Shown one piece after another: positions 17,426 through 24,615 of a stretch of 37,351 nucleotides of DNA. The notes below the pieces were generated by a model. The model saw nothing but the letters and a program-made list of their open reading frames with translations, was not told the origin of the DNA and made no database searches. Position 1 is the stretch's first letter; each line of letters starts with the position of its first letter. The stretch is taken from positions 1 through 37,351 of the forward strand of contig CACAQP010000006.1 of the NCBI GenBank assembly GCA_902534685.1, given 5' to 3'. Both the position numbers and the translations under genes were made by a program. This DNA is from an uncultured Prochlorococcus sp. (GTDB lineage: Bacteria; Cyanobacteriota; Cyanobacteriia; PCC-6307; Cyanobiaceae).

Positions 17426-17671
17426 ATGCAAGAAAACGACTCTCCAATAGAAAATCAAATTGATGGTTTAACTAATACACCATCAACTGATAACGAATAC
17501 TCAAAATGGGTAGACAATCAGGGGGATGAAGTAAAGAATGTTTTTGGATTTAATAGCAGCGCTGAGCTTGTGAACGGTAGAGCCGCTATGATCGGATTCT
17601 TAATGCTCATATTAACCGAGTTGGTTTTTAGCGGCAGACCTGTGACTTCTTCAATTTTTGGTATCAATTAA
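17426..17671 (+). CDS. hli: High light-inducible protein (HLIP/Scp family)
   Basis: An 81-residue single-helix chlorophyll a/b-binding-like protein of the thylakoid, associated with photoprotection and chlorophyll handling. The chlorophyll-binding consensus E..NGR is intact (Glu47, Asn50, Arg52) in ELVNGRAAMIGFLML, followed by the rest of the membrane helix to about residue 69. The N-terminal 40 residues are acidic and polar, longer than in the shortest phage-type HLIPs, placing it with the longer, vertically inherited cyanobacterial forms. The next small gene starts one base after its stop. A palindrome lies just upstream. Confidence 0.93.
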   Translation: MQENDSPIENQIDGLTNTPSTDNEYSKWVDNQGDEVKNVFGFNSSAELVNGRAAMIGFLMLILTELVFSGRPVTSSIFGIN

Positions 17672-17672
17672 A

Positions 17673-17885
17673 ATGGATGAAAAAAAATCTAATCCAATAA
17701 AAGTTATTCTATATATTTCTATATGGGTAATAATTTGGGGAACATTAGGATCTTTCATAGATTATCCGCTTTATAAAAATAAAATTTACTTAGAAGGAAG
17801 CATATATCAATATCTCACTTTCACAATTACCGCAATAATAACCATATTAAGTGCGAAGTTTTTTTATAAAAAATTTGAGTTATAA
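17673..17885 (+). CDS. Small two-helix membrane protein, unknown
   Basis: A 70-residue protein that I cannot assign to a named family. It has a lysine-rich N-terminus and two hydrophobic segments at about residues 11-27 and 47-64, then a basic tail (KFFYKKFEL). The start is ATG at 17673, one base after the HLIP stop; an upstream TTG in frame at 17658 is less likely. The tight spacing suggests translational coupling with the HLIP gene, so a thylakoid or photoprotection link is possible but unproven. Its end overlaps the convergent gene at 17880 by six bases. Confidence 0.7.
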   Translation: MDEKKSNPIKVILYISIWVIIWGTLGSFIDYPLYKNKIYLEGSIYQYLTFTITAIITILSAKFFYKKFEL

Positions 17886-18137
17886 AAATTTGTACCTAAA
17901 TTTCTTAATAATTTTAGCTGGTTCTTTGTCTTCATTTGACTCGTAAAGTATCCACTGATGTGTCTCAGTATCATGATCACAACCATAATTTACAGATGAG
18001 TTATAGTAACTTGAAAGATATGAATGACAATTTTGGTCTGCCTCAAAAGCAGAGTCATAACCTGTTAGAAAATATATCAAAAATAGAAGAGTTACGAACA
18101 AATAAAATACCTGAAAAACTAAATTAACTACCTTCAT
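17880..18137 (-). CDS. Small membrane-anchored protein, unknown
   Basis: An 85-residue protein with one N-terminal hydrophobic segment (about residues 5-25). A polar, probably extracytoplasmic, part follows, with two cysteines (Cys37 and Cys53) and a motif-like stretch NYGCDHDTETHQWILYE. The cysteines could form a disulphide in an oxidising compartment. I know no function. The conserved-looking His/Asp/Cys-rich stretch argues for a real gene, as does the ATG start and complete frame in such AT-rich DNA. Confidence 0.65.
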   Translation of the reverse strand: MKVVNLVFQVFYLFVTLLFLIYFLTGYDSAFEADQNCHSYLSSYYNSSVNYGCDHDTETHQWILYESNEDKEPAKIIKKFRYKFL

Positions 18138-18193
18138 AGGGATTTCTAAAACTTAAATATATCATTTAAAAATATTATTCGATCTAAAAATAT

Positions 18194-18439
18194 TTAACGA
18201 CCAACATTAAAAACAAAGTCATGGAATTTTTGATTATTAAGATACAAAACTACTAAAAGTATTAAAATTATGTTCAAGCCTAGTACTAATGATCCGAAAA
18301 TATTAATTTGTTTTTTACCTGGCAAAGTGTAAGTGAATTTTTTTCCCTTAAGAAAAGCAGCTAAGCCTTTTTTTTCTTTTTTTGAATTTTTTATTTCAGA
18401 AACATTGTTAACTTCATTATCTGAGAAACCTTTTACCAT
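18194..18439 (-). CDS. Small tail-anchored-like protein, unknown
   Basis: An 81-residue protein. A charged N-terminal half (acidic then lysine-rich, SKKEKKGLAAFLKGKKF) is followed by a single hydrophobic helix at about residues 47-67 and a short end. The arrangement suggests a C-terminal membrane anchor with the basic region in the cytoplasm. The family is not recognised. It begins with ATG and stands alone on the minus strand between two other small genes. Confidence 0.6.
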   Translation of the reverse strand: MVKGFSDNEVNNVSEIKNSKKEKKGLAAFLKGKKFTYTLPGKKQINIFGSLVLGLNIILILLVVLYLNNQKFHDFVFNVGR

Positions 18440-18493
18440 TACAAATTTAATAACAAATTTATAATATTCTAAAAAAATAAATTATTTTAATAA

Positions 18494-18805
18494 TTAACAA
18501 TTTTTAATCACATAGGGAATCATCAATGAAATTCTCTTATTTAAGAAATTTTTTAAATAATATGCTGCAATAATTTCCGACTGCAAACCCAATAAACTAG
18601 ATTGGCATTTAAATCTATTTTGATCAAATACTACTACTTGAAGTTTTTCTATTTCAGAAATCAACTCTTTACAAAATTGGGTTTGAGAATCTTTAATACA
18701 ATCACTAGAATTTTTTAAAATATTAGATTTTGTTGGTATTGTTTCTGCCATAACAAAATTTGAAAACAACAAAAATTTAATAAAAAAAATAGTTAAATAT
18801 TTCAT
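18494..18805 (-). CDS. Small exported protein with four cysteines, unknown
   Basis: A 103-residue protein with a typical signal peptide: basic start, hydrophobic core (FFIKFLLFSNFV) and a likely cleavage after VMA at residue 20. The mature part has four cysteines (36, 45, 67 and 103), an even number compatible with two disulphides, and is mostly helical by composition. It would be periplasmic or lumenal. No family assignment can be made. It is transcribed in the same direction as the neighbouring small gene, 54 bases apart. Confidence 0.65.
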   Translation of the reverse strand: MKYLTIFFIKFLLFSNFVMAETIPTKSNILKNSSDCIKDSQTQFCKELISEIEKLQVVVFDQNRFKCQSSLLGLQSEIIAAYYLKNFLNKRISLMIPYVIKNC

Positions 18806-18881
18806 TACTTGTTAAAATTTCAAATTTTTGGATGCTATGTAAAGAGTTTTGAATATCAAGCTAATAGTATTTTATTCCAAT

Positions 18882-18910
18882 AAAAAAAAGATGCCCTAAG
18901 AGAGCATCTT
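18882..18910 (-). terminator. Intrinsic terminator of the HU gene
   Basis: On the minus strand, AAGATGC and GCATCTT (18904-18910 and 18888-18894) form a perfect 7-base stem around a 9-base loop. A run of eight T's (18882-18889 complement) overlaps and follows it. It lies about 30 bases after the HU stop and is the clearest factor-independent terminator in the window. Confidence 0.88.
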
Positions 18911-18940
18911 GGTATTAAGTGAGGAAATAGAGCGAAAAGA

Positions 18941-19216
18941 TTACCCTTGAACTCTATCCTTGAAAAGTTTACCTGCAGAGAATGTTGGAACTCTTTTAGC
19001 AGGTATTGCTATTTTTTCGCCTGTCTTAGGGTTTAATCCCTGTCTTGCAGAACGATCCCTTGGCTCAAAAGAACCAAATCCTAGTAAGGAGACTTTTTTG
19101 CCTTCCACTACTGAATCTACAATAGTTTCAATAGTTGCATCAACAACTAAAGAAACATCCGTTTTTGTGAGCTCTGTACGAGCGGCAACAAGATTTACTA
19201 AATCAGCTTTGTTCAT
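18941..19216 (-). CDS. hup: Histone-like DNA-binding protein HU
   Basis: A 91-residue nucleoid protein of the HU/IHF family. The N-terminal dimerisation helices (MNKADLVNLVAARTELTK...) are followed by the GFGSF turn and the basic beta-arm region with the signature FEPRDRSARQGLNPKTGEKI and the RVPTFSAGK.FKD C-terminus. I choose ATG at 19216, where homologues begin, although the frame is open a further 11 codons upstream. It binds DNA without strong sequence preference and bends it. A strong terminator follows, so it is probably monocistronic. Confidence 0.97.
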   Translation of the reverse strand: MNKADLVNLVAARTELTKTDVSLVVDATIETIVDSVVEGKKVSLLGFGSFEPRDRSARQGLNPKTGEKIAIPAKRVPTFSAGKLFKDRVQG

Positions 19217-19291
19217 TGAATTGTTTGTAAAGCAGAGATTAAAAGACAAGTGTTTGATTCAAGCCTTAAAAACCTCGAACTTACATATCCT

Positions 19292-19582
19292 ATGGAGCAA
19301 ATACAAATACGGCAACCGAAAATGCCGGCGGCGCAAAGCTTTATACAAATCCTAGGGACATTTTTAGCAAAATTATTTATTTTTGTAGCCGCGTATTTTT
19401 CTTATAAAAAATCAGCTTCTTTAACTATAAAGCAGTCAAAACGACTGGTAGCACTTGATTTATACTTAAAAAATCTAACTTTATTTATCAAAGAAAAAAT
19501 GTTAAAGAGAAATAAAGTTAAGAATTTGAGCTATTTATTATGTTTTATTAATTTTCAGATATATTTCCTTCTCATCACATGA
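19292..19582 (+). CDS. Candidate small basic membrane protein divergent from HU
   Basis: A 96-codon frame from ATG 19292 with no recognisable family. One hydrophobic segment (FLAKLFIFVAAYFSY, residues about 24-38) is followed by a lysine-rich region, then a second hydrophobic end. In DNA this AT-rich, a stop-free run of this length is improbable by chance, and the early part contains an unusually GC-rich patch (GCCGGCGGCGC at 19324-19334). Against it, there is no clear Shine-Dalgarno site and the C-terminal half reads like translated intergenic DNA. I regard it as possible rather than likely. Confidence 0.35.
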   Translation: MEQIQIRQPKMPAAQSFIQILGTFLAKLFIFVAAYFSYKKSASLTIKQSKRLVALDLYLKNLTLFIKEKMLKRNKVKNLSYLLCFINFQIYFLLIT

Positions 19583-19772
19583 AAAAACATAATTTATATT
19601 TTGAAATCAAGAAAAACATAGTTTTATCATGACTATACTTCTTCTTAAAATCGTTCGATTCACTGAGGAGATGGATGAATAAATTAAAATAATTATGAAA
19701 ATTAATATTTTCCAATATTTGATGAAGTTGATTGGTGAAACCTAAAATTTGAGTTTTTTTGTAATTTTGCAT
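19575..19772 (-). CDS. Weak candidate small ORF upstream of glgX
   Basis: A 65-codon frame on the minus strand starting with ATG at 19772. The product would be rich in Asn, Lys, His and Phe (for example NFHNYFNLFIHLL), with no motif, signal peptide or family resemblance that I can see. It accounts for part of the 624-base space between HU and glgX, which otherwise shows only AT-rich DNA and a possible promoter zone for glgX. It could be chance. Confidence 0.22.
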   Translation of the reverse strand: MQNYKKTQILGFTNQLHQILENINFHNYFNLFIHLLSESNDFKKKYSHDKTMFFLISKYKLCFFM

Positions 19773-19840
19773 CTATTATTTAAATAACAGTAATTTGAAT
19801 AAATTATCCCAATATTTTACTAATCAATGATTGAGAGAAA

Positions 19841-21874
19841 GTGACTCATATCAATAAAGGTAAACCATTTCCTTTGGGAAGTTCTCTAACTTCACAAGGA
19901 GTTAATTTTTCTCTCATAGCTACAAATGCAGAATATGTAGAGATCTTATTTTTTGATAAAGAAGACTCTATTTCTCCAAAAACTATATTGAAATTAGATC
20001 AGAACTATAAAACAGGTCCTTACTGGCATGTGGAAATAAAAAATCTTAATGAAGGTTGTATTTATGCTTTTAGAATAAAACAAAAAAATAATGGGATAAA
20101 TAATAATTACGAAAACAAAGTTTTACTTGATCCATGTTCAAGGGGTATTACTGGATGGGGATGTTATAAAAGAAAAAATGCATTGAAAACGCATGACAAC
20201 ACCAATTCATGCCTGAAAAGCGTTGTTTGCGATAGAAAATTATTTAATTTTAAGGACTATCCAAGACCAAAACATTCTTGGGAAGAAACAATTATTTATG
20301 AACTCCATATCAAAGCTTTCACTGAATCAACTGATAAAGATGAAAGTTGTTTTAAGAAATTTCAAAAAAAAATTCCATATCTCAAAGAACTCGGTATCAC
20401 AACAATTGAATTACTTCCAATTTTTTGTTTTGATCCTACTGATGCCCCAAATGGTCTTAAAAATTTTTGGGGTTATAGTCCAATCAATTGGTTCACGCCA
20501 CATTTTGAATATCTTTCGAATGAATCCGCCAAAAAGAATAGAGAGGAATTTAGAAGATTTGTTGAGGAATGTCATAAAGCAGATATTGAAGTCGTCTTAG
20601 ATGTTGTATATAATCACACTTCCGAAGGTGATTCAAATGGGCCAGCAATATCTTGGAAAGGTATAGATGAAAATCTTTATTACTTTATTGGAAAAGATAA
20701 AAATTATCAGGACGTCTCCGGATGTGGTAATACTATTGCAGCAAACAGAGGATTAGTTAGAAAACTAATAATTGAATCATTAAAATGTTGGGCGAGTGAA
20801 TTAGGAGTTGATGGTTTTAGATTTGATTTAGGAATTGCCCTATCAAGAGGAGAAAATCTTTCACCGCTTGATAATCCTCCGATTTTTGACGATATAGAAT
20901 GTGAACCAGAACTTATTGATATCAAGTTCATAAGTGAGCCATGGGATTGTGGAGGTTTATATAAATTAGGTGATTTCCCATCTAATAATACTTTCACTTG
21001 GAATGGTCATTTTAGGGATGACTTGCGGAGATTTTGGAAGGGGGATAAAGATACAGCTTGGAATATGAGCGATAAAATAAAAGGTTCCCCATCTATTTAC
21101 AAAGAAAATAATATTTTCCCAAAATCAATAAATTTTATTACTTCACATGATGGATTCACTCTAAAAGATTTAGTAACTTTCAATAGAAAACACAATTTTG
21201 CCAATAGAGAACAAAATAGAGATGGTGATAACCATAACAATTCTTGGAATCAAGGTTTAGAGGGACCAACTACAAACTTATTAATTAATGATTTAAGAAA
21301 AAGACAACAAAAAAATCTTATTCTTAGTTTACTTATATCTAAAGGTGTTCCAATGATACTTATGGGTGATGAAATAGGAAGGTCACAAGGCGGTAACAAT
21401 AATTCTTGGTGCCAAAATAATTTATTGGGCTGGATGAATTGGGAACATGGTCAACAAGATTTGGAATTATTAGAATATTTTAAATACGTTATAAAAATCC
21501 GAAAAAAACTAATAAATATTTTTAATCCATCATTCTTCCCTAATAATCAAACCAATGAAAATATTCCAAGATATCATTGGCATGGAACAAAGTTAGATAA
21601 ACCCGATTGGAGTAGTTGGTCTCACACAGTTGCCTTTAGCATCAACAAAGGCAATGCTAATCCGCTGGTCTGGATAGGGTTAAATGCATATTCAAAAAGT
21701 ATCGATTTCTCCTTACCGAAATGTAAATATAATTGGTTAAAAGTTATTGACACAAGCATGTCCGAGATTTTTAAACCCTTAACTACTAATGAAAAATCTG
21801 TTTCAATAAAAAGTAGAAGCTCTTTATTAATAATTTCAGAGGAAGTATTTGGGACAAAAAACAATTTATTCTAA
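19841..21874 (+). CDS. glgX: Glycogen debranching enzyme (isoamylase type, GlgX/TreX)
   Basis: A 677-residue GH13 enzyme hydrolysing alpha-1,6 branches of glycogen. An N-terminal CBM48-like domain (about residues 1-140) precedes the TIM barrel. Catalytic residues can be placed as nucleophile Asp329 in VDGFRFDLG, acid/base Glu366 in ISEPWDCGG, and third acidic Asp437 in TSHDGFTL. DVVYNHT marks the first conserved GH13 region. The start is GTG at 19841, preceded by GAGAGAAA. It probably supports night-time mobilisation of glycogen. The stop is one base from the 3' end of the opposite-strand tRNA-Gly. Confidence 0.95.
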   Translation: MTHINKGKPFPLGSSLTSQGVNFSLIATNAEYVEILFFDKEDSISPKTILKLDQNYKTGPYWHVEIKNLNEGCIYAFRIKQKNNGINNNYENKVLLDPCSRGITGWGCYKRKNALKTHDNTNSCLKSVVCDRKLFNFKDYPRPKHSWEETIIYELHIKAFTESTDKDESCFKKFQKKIPYLKELGITTIELLPIFCFDPTDAPNGLKNFWGYSPINWFTPHFEYLSNESAKKNREEFRRFVEECHKADIEVVLDVVYNHTSEGDSNGPAISWKGIDENLYYFIGKDKNYQDVSGCGNTIAANRGLVRKLIIESLKCWASELGVDGFRFDLGIALSRGENLSPLDNPPIFDDIECEPELIDIKFISEPWDCGGLYKLGDFPSNNTFTWNGHFRDDLRRFWKGDKDTAWNMSDKIKGSPSIYKENNIFPKSINFITSHDGFTLKDLVTFNRKHNFANREQNRDGDNHNNSWNQGLEGPTTNLLINDLRKRQQKNLILSLLISKGVPMILMGDEIGRSQGGNNNSWCQNNLLGWMNWEHGQQDLELLEYFKYVIKIRKKLINIFNPSFFPNNQTNENIPRYHWHGTKLDKPDWSSWSHTVAFSINKGNANPLVWIGLNAYSKSIDFSLPKCKYNWLKVIDTSMSEIFKPLTTNEKSVSIKSRSSLLIISEEVFGTKNNLF

Positions 21875-21875
21875 A

Positions 21876-21946
21876 AGCGGGCGGCGGGAATCGAACCCGC
21901 ATCTTCAGCTTGGAAGGCTGAGGTTTTACCACTAAACCACGCCCGC
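21876..21946 (-). tRNA. tRNA-Gly (anticodon TCC)
   Basis: On the minus strand the acceptor GCGGGCG (21946-21940) pairs with CGCCCGC (21883-21877), followed by discriminator T at 21876. The D-arm contains TTTAGTGGTAAAAC, the anticodon stem TCAGC/GCTGA encloses CTTCCAA with anticodon TCC, and the T-arm is GCGGGTTCGATTCCCGC. No CCA is encoded. It reads GGA/GGG codons. Its gene is convergent with glgX at a distance of one base and divergent from the symporter gene. Confidence 0.95.
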
Positions 21947-22007
21947 ATTAAGTAATAGAATTACCATTGCAATAATACATTATCAAACAATCAACAAAGT
22001 AAAAAGA

Positions 22008-23405
22008 TTGGAAAATTCACACTCGAAAAAAAATATTACTAGATCAACAACAAGATTAATGTTCTCTTATGGGCTAGGAGATGCAGGCACAGGTTTAGTA
22101 GCGACGCAATTTGGTTTTTTTCTGTTCAGATTCTTTATATCTGCTGGTTTACCAGTAATAATTGCAGGTTCATTATTAATGTTAATAAAAATATGGGACG
22201 CAGTAAATGATCCATTAATTGGATGGTTAAGTGATCGAACCAAATCAAGATGGGGGCCTAGAATCCCTTGGATGGTAGCAGCATCTGTTCCTCTTGGTTT
22301 CTCTTTAGCTGCGATATGGTGGACACCCACTGGATCCGTGCTAACCAAAACTATATACTATGCCATAATTTCTATAGTCGTAATGACTGCTTATACAAGT
22401 ATTAATCTTCCTTTTGCAGCTCTATCTACTGAAATTTCTGAAAAAACAGCAATAAGAACAAGATTAAACGCTTCTAGATTTACTGGCTCAATAATTGCAG
22501 GACTAACTGGTTTAATAATTGCTGGAGTTGTATTAGGTTCTGAAGGATCAGCAAATAATGAATATTTTTTAATGGGTAAAATAAGTGGATTTATTGCAGT
22601 TGCCGCCACATTAATTTCTTGTTGGGGATTGGCTCCATTTGCAAAAAAAGCACGAAAGCCCTCAGGAAAAGTGGAAGCTATAACACTGCAGTTCAGAAGA
22701 ATCTTCAGAAATAAAAAATTTCTAAAAGTTATTACGCTTTATATTCTTCTATGGTGCGCCTTACAATTGATGCAAACTGTAGCTTTAATATATGTAGAAG
22801 ATGTACTGAATGTACCAACATATATTGCGAAGTGGATCCCGATACCTTTCCAAATTAGCGCTTTAGTGGGTTTACAAATATGGACTAGAGTATCAAATAA
22901 ATTGGATAGGATTTCAGCTTTAAACTATGGAGCGATTATGTGGATTATTTCATGTACAGCAGCTTTATTTTTACCTTCATTATCAAAAATTTCAGGAGTT
23001 GAGGATAATTTATTTCTAAATTCAGGAAATATAATTTTGTTCATCCTTTTAATTTTCATAATCTGTCTTATTGGCATTGGAGCTTCAACTGCTTTTCTTA
23101 TCCCATGGTCACTACTTCCTGATGCAATAGACGAAGACCCAGAGAAACCAGCAGGATTATATACTGCTTGGATGGTACTTATTCAGAAGATAGGTATTGC
23201 GTTTAGTGTTCAATTATTAGGATTTTTATTGTATATATCAGGTTATCAATCATGCTTTGTTGATAAAGATGGTCTAAATATTATTGAACAATGCTACTCA
23301 GCACAATTAACTATTAGATTATGTATTGGTTTTATACCCTCAATATTGGTAATAATTGGTCTTTTAATAATGAGAAAATGGGATCGAAAATTAATTACAA
23401 ACTAA
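22008..23405 (+). CDS. GPH-family sugar:cation symporter (MFS, MelB-like)
   Basis: A 465-residue polytopic protein with about 12 hydrophobic helices. The family motifs are visible: the N-terminal SYGLGDAGTGL segment, then KIWDAVNDPLIGWLSDRTKSRWGPRIPWM, the hallmark D..NDP..G...D....RWG.RRP block of melibiose-carrier-like transporters. Substrates in this family are usually glycosides coupled to sodium or protons; the actual one is not readable. The likely start is TTG at 22008; ATG 22056 would cut into the first helix. Its position beside glgX hints at a carbohydrate link, but the tRNA separates them. Confidence 0.88.
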   Translation: MENSHSKKNITRSTTRLMFSYGLGDAGTGLVATQFGFFLFRFFISAGLPVIIAGSLLMLIKIWDAVNDPLIGWLSDRTKSRWGPRIPWMVAASVPLGFSLAAIWWTPTGSVLTKTIYYAIISIVVMTAYTSINLPFAALSTEISEKTAIRTRLNASRFTGSIIAGLTGLIIAGVVLGSEGSANNEYFLMGKISGFIAVAATLISCWGLAPFAKKARKPSGKVEAITLQFRRIFRNKKFLKVITLYILLWCALQLMQTVALIYVEDVLNVPTYIAKWIPIPFQISALVGLQIWTRVSNKLDRISALNYGAIMWIISCTAALFLPSLSKISGVEDNLFLNSGNIILFILLIFIICLIGIGASTAFLIPWSLLPDAIDEDPEKPAGLYTAWMVLIQKIGIAFSVQLLGFLLYISGYQSCFVDKDGLNIIEQCYSAQLTIRLCIGFIPSILVIIGLLIMRKWDRKLITN

Positions 23406-23414
23406 TATAAAGAT

Positions 23415-24170
23415 ATGTATTACCTTAATTTTTTCAAAAGACTTCTAAGCAGCTTAGTCATTGGCGGGCAAGCAATAAATTTTATCTTTAAGGGTAAAAT
23501 TTCCAAAAATGATCTCTTTGACCAACTTATGGAGTCAGGTCCTGGCAGTTTATTAATTGTATTAATTACAGGAATTGCCGCAGGTACAGTTTTTAATATT
23601 CAAGTTGCATCACAACTTACAAGTATGGGGGTTTCAAGCGAAATTGGAGGTCTATTAGCAGTAGGCATGGCAAGAGAAATGGCTCCTCTTCTAACTGCTA
23701 CTTTAATGACTGGAAAGGTTGCAACTGCCTATGCTGCTCAACTGGGCACTATGAAAGTCACAGAACAAATTGAGGCAATAACTATGTTAAGGACCGAACC
23801 AGTCCAATATTTGGTAGTCCCAAGGTTACTATCGATGGTAATAATGTCTCCAATACAGTGTCTTTTGTTTTTATCTGTAGCTTTATGGAGTGGACAAATT
23901 TGGAGCACAATTTTTTATAAAGTTCCTCCAATAGTTTTTTGGACATCTGTAAGATCAGGTAATGTAAGTTTAACCAGTGCAGACTTGACTTCAATGTTAA
24001 TAAAATCTGTAGTGTTCGGATTACTTATTTCAATCATTGCTTGTGGATATGGACTTACCACCAAAGGAGGTCCAAAAGAAGTTGGAACAAGTACAACAGG
24101 TGCAGTTGTAATGACTCTCGTTACTGTATCTTTAATGGATGTATTACTAACGCAAATTTTATTTGGATGA
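23415..24170 (+). CDS. MlaE/YrbE-family lipid ABC transporter permease (Ycf63/TGD1-like)
   Basis: A 251-residue integral membrane permease of the MlaE (DUF140) family. Its relatives are E. coli MlaE, which moves phospholipids between outer and inner membranes, and plant TGD1, which takes part in lipid import to chloroplasts. Seen here are the long amphipathic N-terminal helix, the G.FN.QVASQLTSMGVSSEIGGLLAVGMAREMAPLLT-type core, and about five membrane helices. The partner ATPase (MlaF) and substrate-binding protein (MlaD) are not in the window. The stop overlaps the next start in ATGA, suggesting coupling with the DUF3119 gene. Confidence 0.92.
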   Translation: MYYLNFFKRLLSSLVIGGQAINFIFKGKISKNDLFDQLMESGPGSLLIVLITGIAAGTVFNIQVASQLTSMGVSSEIGGLLAVGMAREMAPLLTATLMTGKVATAYAAQLGTMKVTEQIEAITMLRTEPVQYLVVPRLLSMVIMSPIQCLLFLSVALWSGQIWSTIFYKVPPIVFWTSVRSGNVSLTSADLTSMLIKSVVFGLLISIIACGYGLTTKGGPKEVGTSTTGAVVMTLVTVSLMDVLLTQILFG

Positions 24171-24580
24171 TTTCTATGTTTAACACTAAATCAAAAAAAG
24201 AAGATCCAGTGATAATATCTCCTTCATTTCAGTTGCCAATAATCCTAATTGTTTTAAGTTTTATGCTTTTGTTTTTGAATATTGGTTCTTTGCCAACAAT
24301 AGTTTTTGCTTCTTTTAGCTTTTTTTTATTACTTCAGTCATTCACCTTAAGAATAAAAATAACAAACGATGATTTTATAGTTTTACAATTAGGGAAAGAG
24401 ATTAGAACTTTTCCATTCAAGAACTGGATATCATGGAAATTCTTTTTTCCTATAATCCCAGGTATTTTTTATTTTAGAGAAAAGTCCAGCCCTCATTTAT
24501 TACCAATTTTATTTAATCCAAAGCAATTAAAAGATGAGCTCATGAAAAAAGTTGACTCCCTGGAAATTAAAAATTCTTAA
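24167..24580 (+). CDS. DUF3119 family membrane protein
   Basis: A 137-residue protein of the cyanobacterial DUF3119 family. It opens with the typical DPVIISPSFQLPI segment, has two close hydrophobic helices (about residues 18-60), then a soluble part with LRIKITNDDFIVLQLGKEIRTFPF and WKFFFP..PGIFYFRE, ending PILFNPKQLKDEL. Two helices followed by such a beta-rich segment resemble bacterial PH-domain membrane proteins; this is inference. I take ATG at 24167, which overlaps the mlaE stop as ATGA. The frame is open farther upstream but only as a shadow of mlaE. Function is unknown, and context points to lipids. Confidence 0.85.
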   Translation: MISMFNTKSKKEDPVIISPSFQLPIILIVLSFMLLFLNIGSLPTIVFASFSFFLLLQSFTLRIKITNDDFIVLQLGKEIRTFPFKNWISWKFFFPIIPGIFYFREKSSPHLLPILFNPKQLKDELMKKVDSLEIKNS

Positions 24581-24615
24581 AATTCATACTTTGCCAAATC
24601 ATCAAAATTATTTAA

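Larger units (their letters stand above)
19217..19840. other. Gene-poor region between HU and glgX
   Basis: This 624-base gap should contain the divergent promoters of hup (minus) and glgX (plus). I see no strong -35/-10 pair, no tRNA and no recognisable ncRNA fold. Two weak candidate ORFs occupy most of it. The GC-rich patch around 19324-19336 stands out from the surrounding DNA. Confidence 0.5.

Noticed and set aside
17936-18127. 63-codon plus-strand frame inside the small gene at 17880-18137
   Set aside because: The minus-strand product has a membrane helix and a Cys/His motif, while this frame is polar and featureless.
20223-20600. 125-codon plus-strand frame within glgX
   Set aside because: Out-of-frame reading of the conserved GH13 barrel; no start signal or family resemblance.
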